Shown one piece after another: positions 56,324 through 64,000 of a stretch of DNA of 64,000 bases (the stretch's first letter is position 1; every line of letters starts with the position of its first letter). This DNA is from Homalodisca vitripennis (Eukaryota > Arthropoda > Insecta > Hemiptera > Cicadellidae). The notes beneath the pieces were generated by a model. It worked only from the letters and a program-made list of their open reading frames with translations, had not been told where the DNA came from and ran no database searches. The position numbers and the translations under genes are program-made. Location of the stretch: the NCBI RefSeq assembly GCF_021130785.1, contig NW_025777620.1:1-64000 (forward strand). The letters run 5' to 3'.

Positions 56324-59300
56324 AACGCCTTCTACCAAATCTCAGCAATCTAATAGTAACACACTATAGTGAATGGAAATCAAAAGATATCGAAACTAAC
56401 AAAACATTAAATGGTTTCCTAAGAAACGTAAATTATTTTTTGGAAAATAATTTTATTCAGTTTTAGCCATATTGTACGATTTCTGATATATTAAACGCCT
56501 AATTCGAAATCTCAGTAAACTAATAGTAACGCAGTATAATTATGCAAATCAAAAGATAACGAAACTAACAAAACATTATGTGGTTTCCTAGGAAACGTAA
56601 ATTATTCTTTGGAAAATTATTTTATTCAGTTTTAGTCACATTGTACTATTTCTGATATATTAAACGCCTTCTACTAAATCTCAGCAAAATAATAGTAACA
56701 CACAACAGTTAATACAAATCAAAAGATATCGAAACTAACAAAACATTAAGTGGTTTCCTAGGAAACGTAAATTATTTTTGGAAAATTATTTTATTTAGTT
56801 TTAGTCACATTGTACTATTTATGTCATATTAAAAGCCTTCTACTAAATCTCAGCTTCCTAATAGTAACACACTATTGTTAATACAAATAAAAAGATATCG
56901 AAACTAACAAAACATTAAATGGTGTCCTAAGAAACGTAAATTATTCTTTGGAAAATAATTTTATTCAGTTTTAGCTAAATTGTACGATTTCTGATATATT
57001 GAACGCCTAATTCTAAATCTCAGTAAACTAATAGTAACGCAGTATAATTATGCAAATCAAAAGATATCGAAACTAACAAAACATTAAGTGGTTTCCTAGG
57101 ACACGTAAATTATTCTTTGGAAAATTATTTTATTCAGTTTTAGTCACATTGTACTATTTATTATATATTAAACGCCTTCTAATAAATCTCAGCTACCTAA
57201 TAGTAATACACTATTTTTAATACTAATCAAAAGATATCGAATATAAGAAAACATTAAGTGGTTTCCTAAGAAACGTAAATTATTATTTAGAAAACTGTTT
57301 TATTCCGTTTTAGTCACATTGTACAATTTATGCTATATTAAATGCCTAATTCTAAATCTCAGTAAACTAATAATAACGCAGTATAATTATGCAAATCAAA
57401 AGATATCGAAACTAACAAAACATTGAGTGGTTACCTAGTAAACGTAAATTATTCTTTGGAAAATTATTTTATTCAGTTTTAGTCTCATTGTACTATTTAT
57501 GATATATTAACCGCCTTCTACTAAATCTCAGCAATCTAATAGTAACACACTATATTTAATACAAATTAAAAGATATTGAAACTAACAAAACATTAAGTGA
57601 TTTCCTAGGAAACGTAAATTATTTTTTGGAAAAACATTTTACTCAGCTTTAGTCACATTGTACTATTTATGATATAATAAACGCCTTCTACTAAATCTCA
57701 GCTACCTAATAGTAACACACAATAGTTAATACAAATCAAAAGATATCGAAACTAACAAAACATTAAGTGGTTTCCCAGGAAACGTAAATTATTTTTTGGA
57801 AAATTAATTTATTCAGTTTTAGTCACATTTTACTATTTATTATACATTAAACGCTATCTACTAAATCTCAGCAATCTAATAGTAACACGTTATATTGAAT
57901 ACAAATTAAAAGATATTGAAACTAACAAAACATTAAGTGATTTCCTAGGAAACGTAAATTATTTTTTGGAAAATAATTTTACTCAGCTTTAGTCACATTG
58001 TACTATTTATAATATAATAAACGTCTTCTACTAAATCTCAGATAATTAATAGTAACTCACAATAGTTAATACAAATCAAAAGATATCGAAACTAACAAAA
58101 CATTAAGTGGTTTTCTAGGAAACGTAAATTATTCTTTGGAAAATTATTTTATTCAGTTTTAGTCACATTGCACTATTTATAACATATTAAACGCCTTCTA
58201 CTAAATCTCAGCAAACTAATAGGAACACACTATTGTTAATACAAATCAAAAGATATGGGAACTAACAAAACATTAAGTGGTTTCCTAGGAAACATAAATT
58301 GTTCTTTGGAAACTTATTTTATTCAGTTTAAGCCCCATTGTACTATATATGATACATTAAACGCCTAATACTAAATCTCAGCTACCTAATAGTAACACAG
58401 TATAGTTAGTACAAATCAAAAGATTTCGAAACTAACAAAACATTAAGTGGTTTCCTAGGAAACGTAAATTGTTTTTTGGAAAATAATTCTACTCAGCTTT
58501 AGTCACATTGTACTATTTATAATATATTAAACGTCTTCTACTAAATCTCAGCTAATTAATAGTAACACACAATAGTTAATACAAATCAATCAAAAGATAT
58601 CGAAACTAACAAACATTAAGTGGTTTCCTAAGAAACGTAAATTATTCTTTGGAAAATTATTTTATTCAGTTTTAGTCACATTGTACTATTTATTATACAT
58701 TAAACGCTATCTACTAAATCTCAGCAATCTAATAGTAACACGCTATATTGAATACAAATTAAAAGTTATCGAAACAAACAAAACAATAAGCAGTTTCCTA
58801 GGAAATGTAAATTATTCTTTGGAAAATTATTTTATTCAGTTTTAGCCACATTGTACTATTTATCTTATAAGAAACGCCTTCTACTAAATCTCAGCTTCCT
58901 AATAGTAACACACTATTGTTAATACAAATCAAAAGATATCGAAACTAACAAAACATTAAGTGGTTTTCTAGGAAACGTAAATTATTTTTGGAAAATTATT
59001 TTATTTAGTTTTAGTCACATTGTACTATTTATGTCATATTAAAAGCCTTCTACTAAATCTCAGCTTCCTAATAGTAACACACTATTGTTAATACAAATAA
59101 AAAGATATCGAAACTAACAAAACATTAAGTGGTTTCCTAGGACACGTAAATTATTTTTTGGAAAATTATTTTATTCAGTTTTAGTCACATTGTACTATTT
59201 ATTATATATTAACGCCTTCTACTAAATCTCAGCTACCTAATAGTAATACACTATTGTTAATACTAATCAAAATATATCGAATATAAGAAAACATTAAGTG

Positions 59301-59894
59301 GTTTCCTAGGAAACGTAATTTATTATTTAGAAAATTGTTTTATTCCGTTTTAGTCACATTGTACAATTTATGCTATATTAAATGCCTAATTTTAAATGTC
59401 AGTAAACTAATAGTAACGCAGTATAATTATGCAAATCAAAAGATATCGAAACTAACAAAACATTGAGTGGTTACCTAGTAAACGTAAATTATTCTTTGGA
59501 AAATTATTTTATTCCGTTTTTAGTCACATTGTACAATTTATGCTATATTAAATGCCTAATTCTAAATCTCAGTAAACTAATAGTAACGCAGTATAATTAT
59601 GCAAATCAAAAGATATCGAAACTAACAAAACATTATGTGGTTTCCTAGGAAACGTTAATTATTCATCGGAAAATTATTTTATTCAGTTTTAGACACATTG
59701 TACTATTTATGATATATGAAACGCCTAATTCTAAATCTCAGTAAACTAATAGTAACGAAGTTTAGTTATGCAAATCGAAAAATATCGAAACTAACAAAAC
59801 ATTAATTGGTTTCCTAGGAAACGTAAAATATTCCTTGGAAAATTATTTTATTCAGTTTTAGTCACATTGTACTATTTATTATATATTAAACGCC
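56324..59894. repeat. 170-bp satellite array, right flank of element B
   Basis: About 21 monomers, same orientation as 4896-9694 and much cleaner. The GATATCG word recurs every 169-170 bp. A monomer with CGAATATAAGAAA recurs at 57233 and 59273, 2,040 bp apart, i.e. 12 monomers, so a higher-order repeat exists. It begins with the AACGCC duplication of element B and ends with AACGCC (59889-59894) in front of the next B-type element. Confidence 0.92.
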
Positions 59895-60318
59895 AGTAGT
59901 ATACTTTGGCCGTTCCTGGGACAAAGCACCTGAGACCGGTTCTGGGACAAACCGTGTAAGACCGAATCTGGGACAGAAAATTGTTAGAGAGCGACTAAGA
60001 GTGTGAGTACGGTTAGTCAGAACCGCGCCGCGCGAGTGCTGAACCGTCACCAGCACCGCGCTGGAGGCGTGTGCCAATTGCTTGGCGGTGACGGTTCAGC
60101 AGTCGCGCGGCGCGGCGATGACGAGGCGCGTGCCGATTGCTTGTATACTTACAGTAACAACGCGTGGTGTCTGCGCGGTGGCGGGACAGCGATGACATGC
60201 GTGGTGATTCGCGCGGCCGTGGTTCTGACTACCCGTACTCACACTCTTATTCGCTCTCTAACAACTTTCTGTCCCAGATTCGGTCTCACACGGTTTGTCC
60301 CAGAACCGGTCTCGGGTG
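59895..60318. repeat. Foldback terminal repeat of the second B-type element
   Basis: Left terminal repeat, shortened spacer (about 60030-60120, with CTGAACCGTCACC and TGACGGTTCAGC) and inverted copy ending CTCGGGTG. It is the same architecture as 9695-10247, with the spacer rearranged and the left arm shortened. Confidence 0.83.
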
Positions 60319-61002
60319 AGCAAACCGAACTTTAAGAGTCGAACCATCTTTACAGAAAACCTAGTTGCTGTACATTTTAGTAAAAAAAAATTTTTGTTAA
60401 ATAAACCTATTTACGTAGGTATGAGTATTCTAGACATATCAAAGACACTGATATATGATTTCCACTACAATGTAATGAAAGAGAAGTATGGATCTAATAT
60501 AAAAATGGTGTACACCGATACCGATTCCCTGATATATGACATCAAAACTAAAAACTTCTACGAAGACATGAAACATATAATTGGATTATTTGATACAATT
60601 GACTACCCCAACCCCAACCAATATGGGCTCCCCCACGTAAACAAAAAAGTTCTGGGTAAAATGAAAGATGAACTTAATGGTCGAATCATGCGAGAGTTTG
60701 TAGGACTACGATCCAAGATGTATGCGAGCAATATAGAAGACAACCATTTCATAAAGAGGTCTAAGGGCGTGAAAAAAGCTGTAGTTGAAAATGAAATTAA
60801 CTTTAGCAACTATAAAGACTGTTTGTTTAGTAACATCGAGCACTACAAAACGATGAATACAATTCGGAGTCAAGCACACAATCTCTACAGCGTAGAACAC
60901 CACAAAGTGGTACTTTCATCAAAGGACGACAAACGTTTCGTACTCGAAGACAATATCCGAACCCTAGCATGGGGTCATCATAGAATATGCGAAAACTGTT
61001 AA
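60319..61002 (+). CDS. pPolB C-terminal fragment, open frame
   Basis: Open frame of about 227 codons of protein-primed DNA polymerase, truncated at the 5' end and fused to the terminal repeat. It holds [20 protein letters not shown], motif C YTDTDS (near 60515), a KKVLGKMKDELNG segment, FVGLRSKMYASN and the tail LAWGHHRICENC. It lacks exonuclease and motifs A and B, so it cannot be an active polymerase. It aligns without breaks to the broken copy at 10250-10942. The stop is 8 bp before the ATPase start. Confidence 0.9.
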   Translation, partial: SKPNFKSRTIFTENLVAVHFSKKKFLLNKPIYVGMSILDISKTLIYDFHYNVMKEKYGSNIKMVYTDTDSLIYDIKTKNFYEDMKHIIGLFDTIDYPNPNQYGLPHVNKKVLGKMKDELNGRIMREFVGLRSKMYASNIEDNHFIKRSKGVKKAVVENEINFSNYKDCLFSNIEHYKTMNTIRSQAHNLYSVEHHKVVLSSKDDKRFVLEDNIRTLAWGHHRICENC

Positions 61003-61009
61003 ATTGTAA

Positions 61010-61687
61010 ATGTATGTAAGAGAACATACTATGGAAATTCAAGTGTATTGCAGAGAGAAATTCGAAGACCAATTTTTACCTAGCCCGTTACGGTGTCTTA
61101 TTGTAGGACCGTCTGGGTGTGGTAAAACGAACTTGTTATTGAATTTCATTTACAACAAAGATGGAGTTCCGTTCAAGAATCTATACGTGTTTAGTCGTTC
61201 AATAGAACAACCTGCATATGTAGATCTGCGTGAACAATACAGTAGATTAGAAAAAACGTCAGAAGACACATTGCGTTTTTCTATTCTTCCTGTCAAGATC
61301 TCATTTCTATCGATGACTGCAAACCAAACTCACTTGTGGTATTCGATGACTGCGTCCTAGAAGAGCAAACTAAAATCAAAGACTATTTCATTAGAGGACG
61401 TCATAAAGGGATTTCTTGTGTCTACCTGAGTCAGAGCTATGGTCGGGTTGATATGCAGGTCATACGAAACAATGTTAATCTGTTGTGTCTGTTTACAATG
61501 AACAAGTACTATACAAAGAGAGTGTTCCAGGACTTTGTAGGTTCTGACATGACTTTCAACCAATTTGAGGCTCTCTGTTTTAGAGTGCTGGAAAACACCT
61601 CATGGATTCATATCTAATAATACTACAGCTAAACCACAAAAAAGGAAATATATGTGCAATTTAAAAAGGAAACTATGTGTTGAATAA
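61010..61687 (+). pseudogene. Packaging ATPase of the second B-type element
   Basis: A subtype start (SPLRC, AYVDL, Walker A GPSGCGKT) with NNVNL of the E subtype. A one-base deletion near 61257 and an extra base near 61583 shift the frame; VLEEQ replaces LLEEQ. Full-length C-terminus type with TAA end. It is a single copy, with no leader-type junction downstream. Confidence 0.9.
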
Positions 61688-62035
61688 TACTTCGTTGTAA
61701 AACGTACCAGTATAAACGTAATTTGACGTTCAAGCATAAACGTAATTTGACGTTTAAGTATAAACGTAATTTGACGTTTAAGTATAAACGTAATTTGACG
61801 TTTAAGTATAAACGTAATTTGACGTTTAAGTATAAACGTAATTTGACGTTTAAGTATAAACGTAATTTGACGTTTAAGTATAAACGTAATTTGACGTTTA
61901 AGTATAAACGTAATTTGACGTTTAAGTATAAACGTAATTTGACGTTTAAGTATAAACGTAATTTAACGTTCATAAACGTAATTTGACGTTCATAAACGTA
62001 ATTTGACGTTCATAAACGTAATTTGACGTTCCCGT
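61688..62035. repeat. ACGTT minisatellite, homogeneous 24-bp form
   Basis: Eleven or so almost perfect 24-bp units (TTAAGTATAAACGTAATTTG-type) followed by a few 20-bp units. It is the most homogeneous array in the window, which suggests recent expansion. Open frames on both strands here (FKYKRNLT and NVKLRLYL repeats) are due to the period of three codons times eight. Confidence 0.9.
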
Positions 62036-62095
62036 GTAAACGTGACTTGAAAGATTTGAATAAGAACTCTGTATCTATTACTATAAGTATACAAC

Positions 62096-62365
62096 ATGGC
62101 GAATTAACTAGATGCAAAAGAAGCAAGGCGACTTGAAAAAAACCGTATGAAACAGTTGGTAAGATTTCAACCTCAAGCATCAGATCATCGAACGTTTGAG
62201 GATGTAGATTACGATGATGAGCCAGAAGTACAACCTCAAGAGCAATCGATGAAACAGTTTGATGGATTCTAAAGTAGTAACACTTGGTTCTCTGGGAGCC
62301 CGATACCTTCCAAAATCCAACGAAAAAACAGTTTGATATTTGGTACGATGAAAATCTAGAGCAGC
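62096..62365 (+). pseudogene. GLW-type gene, internally deleted copy 1
   Basis: Starts ATGGCGAATTAAC, with a stop at codon 4 (MAN*). After ACTTGAAAAAAACCG it jumps to NRMKQLVRFQPQAS, skipping about 100 codons present at 55356-55945, then runs through VDYDDEPEVQPQEQ and LGSLGARYLPKSN to the terminal repeat. There is also a frame break near 62260. It is non-functional. Confidence 0.85.
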
Positions 62366-62664
62366 CGTGCCGATTGCTTGTATACTTACAGTAACAACGC
62401 GTGGTGTCTGCGCGGTGGCGGGACAGCGATGACATGCGTGGTGATTGATTCGCGCGGCGCGGTTCTGACTACCCGTACACACACTCTTAGTTGCTCTCTA
62501 ACAATTTTCTGTCCCAGATCCGGTCTCACACGGTTTGTCCCAGAACCGGTCTCGGGTGCTTTGTCCCAGGAACGGCCATACTCACAATTGTGGTAAATAA
62601 ACACTAGCGTGGTGTCTGCGCGGTGGCGGGACAGCGATGACATGAGCAGTATACTTTAGTAGTA
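62366..62664. repeat. B terminal repeat, internal rearranged copy 1
   Basis: Terminal repeat from GTGCCGATTGC to GTCCCAGGAACGGCC, then a foreign insert CATACTCACAATTGTGG ... AACACTAG, a second GCGTGGTGTCTGCGCGG piece, and GCAGTATACTTTAGTAGT leading into minisatellite. So the terminus is not a free end. Confidence 0.8.
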
Positions 62665-63155
62665 ATTTGACGTTCATAAACGTAATTTGACGTTTAGGTA
62701 TAAACGTAATTTAACGTTCATACACGTAATTTAACGGTCATAAACGTAATTTATCGTTCATAAACTTAATTTGACGTTCATAAACGTAATTTGAGGTGCA
62801 TAAACGTAATTTGACGTTCATAATCGTAATTTTGACGTTCATAAACGTAATTTAACGTTCAAAAACGTAATTTAACGTTCATAAACGTAATTCGACGTTC
62901 ATAAACGTAATTTGACGTTCATAAATGTAATTTGACGTTTATATATAAACGTAATTTAACGTTCCTAAACGTAATTTGACGTTTAGGTATAAACGTAATT
63001 TAACGTTTATAAACGTAATTCGACGTTAAGTATAAACGTAATTTAACGTTCATAAACGTAATTTGACGTTCATAAACGTAATTTGACGTTCATTAACGTA
63101 ATTTGACGTTCAAGTATAAACGTAATTTGACGTTCATAAACGTAATTTGACGTTC
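62665..63155. repeat. ACGTT minisatellite, diverged
   Basis: 20-bp units with many variants (TTATCGTTC, GAGGTGCAT, AATTCGACG). It is part of a 1,124-bp tandem unit. Confidence 0.87.
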
Positions 63156-63219
63156 CCGTGTAAACGTGACTTGAAAGATTTGAAGAAGAACTCTGTATCT
63201 ATTACTATAAGTATACAAC

Positions 63220-63490
63220 ATGGCGAATTAACTAGATGCAAAAGAAGCAAGGCGACTTGAAAAAAACCGTATGAAACAGTTGGTAAGATTTCAACCTCAA
63301 GCATCAGATCATCGAACGTTTTGAGGATGTAGATTACGATGATGAGCCAGAAGTACAACCTCAAGAGCAATCGATGAAAACAGTTGATGGATTCTAAAGT
63401 AGTAACACTTGGTTCTCTGGGAGCCCGATACCTTCCAAAATCCAACGACAAACAGTTTGGTATTTGGTACGATGAAAATCTAGAGCAGCC
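63220..63490 (+). pseudogene. GLW-type gene, internally deleted copy 2
   Basis: Same MAN* start and same internal deletion as 62096-62365, 1,124 bp downstream, with frame breaks near 63321 and 63380. It is a tandem duplicate. Confidence 0.85.
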
Positions 63491-63788
63491 GTGCCGATTG
63501 CTTGTATACTTACAGTAACAACGCGTGGTGTCTGCGCGGTGGCGGGACAGCGATGACATGCGTGGTGATTCGCGCGGCGCGGTTCTGACTACCCGTACAC
63601 ACACTCTTAGTTGCTCTCTAACAATTTTCTGTCCCAGATCCGGTCTCACACGGTTTGTCCCAGAACCGGTCTCGGGTGCTTTGTCCCAGGAACGGCCATA
63701 CTCACAATTGTGGTAAATAAACACTAGCGTGGTGTCTGCGCGGTGGCGGGACAGCAATGACATGAGCAGTATACTTTAGTAGTAATTT
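63491..63788. repeat. B terminal repeat, internal rearranged copy 2
   Basis: Copy of 62366-62664 with the same CATACTCACAATTGTGG insert and GCAGTATACTTTAGTAGT end. Confidence 0.8.
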
Positions 63789-64000
63789 GACGTTCATAAA
63801 CGTAATTTGACGTTTAGGTATAAACGTAAATTTAACGGTCATAAACGTAATTTATCGTTCATAAACTTAATTTGACGATCATAAACGTAATTTGAGGTGC
63901 ATAAACGTAATTTGACGTTCATAAACGTAATTTGACGTTCATAAACGTAATTTAACGTTCATAAACGTAATTCGACGTTCATAAACGTAATTTGACGTTC
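63789..64000. repeat. ACGTT minisatellite, cut by window end
   Basis: 20-bp units matching the start of 62665-63155. It continues past the window. Confidence 0.87.

Larger units (their letters stand above)
59895..64000. mobile_element. Second B-type element (left part; right end outside the window)
   Basis: Begins AGTAGTATACTTTGG right after AACGCC, as element B does. It has the same foldback terminal repeat, pPolB fragment and a single ATPase copy with a very regular minisatellite, followed by two tandem 1,124-bp units of GLW fragment + terminal repeat + minisatellite. No right terminus with AACGCC is seen before 64000. It is likely an earlier or alternative form of element B before ATPase amplification, or a duplicate of its left end. 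Confidence 0.8.

Noticed and set aside
61723..61986. Long repeat-containing open frames on both strands (FKYKRNLT and NVKLRLYL repeats) as repeat proteins
   Set aside because: They arise because the 24-bp unit is a multiple of three and lacks stops; units of 20 bp or with indels break them, and the frames are open on both strands at once. No start signal or conservation supports them.

Overview
The window looks like eukaryotic, probably arthropod, nuclear DNA. It is AT-rich and built from an AT-rich satellite and Polinton/Maverick (adintovirus-like) DNA, with one truncated non-LTR retrotransposon. I see no host gene, tRNA or rRNA. The host species cannot be named from the sequence.

Layout. 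1-9694 is a satellite with a monomer of about 170 bp; it reads in one orientation to about 4770 and in the opposite one from about 4896. At 9695-56323 sits element B, a Polinton derivative inserted in the satellite. It has AGT...ACT ends, GC-rich terminal repeats and a 6-bp target duplication AACGCC on both sides. B keeps only the C-terminal end of a protein-primed DNA polymerase, the packaging ATPase and the start of a GLW/phospholipase-type virion gene. The block (ATPase + ACGTT minisatellite + start of the GLW gene) has been tandemly amplified to 17 ATPase copies. In the right half these alternate between two subtypes, forming a higher-order repeat. Within the ninth ATPase copy is a second, unrelated and nearly complete Polinton, element A (24497-40220, 15.7 kb), with 283-bp terminal repeats and a perfect CATATC target duplication. 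A non-LTR fragment (about 51825-53337) interrupts another minisatellite. Satellite resumes at 56324-59894, then a second B-type element starts at 59895 and runs off the window.

Element A encodes a full virus-like set: small conserved protein, pPolB, DDE integrase with a zinc ribbon, zinc-ribbon proteins, BRO-N proteins, a putative penton, packaging ATPase, a small membrane peptide, a GLW/PLA2 protein, a core-like protein next to an adenain-type protease, a coiled-coil protein, a W-Y repeat protein, the double jelly-roll major capsid protein and two unknown genes. Almost every gene starts inside TAAATGG (often TATATAAATGG), which resembles the poxvirus late promoter motif and may be a shared initiator.

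Most long reading frames carry single-base breaks, mainly in homopolymers and mostly insertions, with few nonsense codons. Residual long-read assembly error therefore probably explains much of the apparent decay, especially in the left half. Family assignments are from memory of protein families; no search was run.
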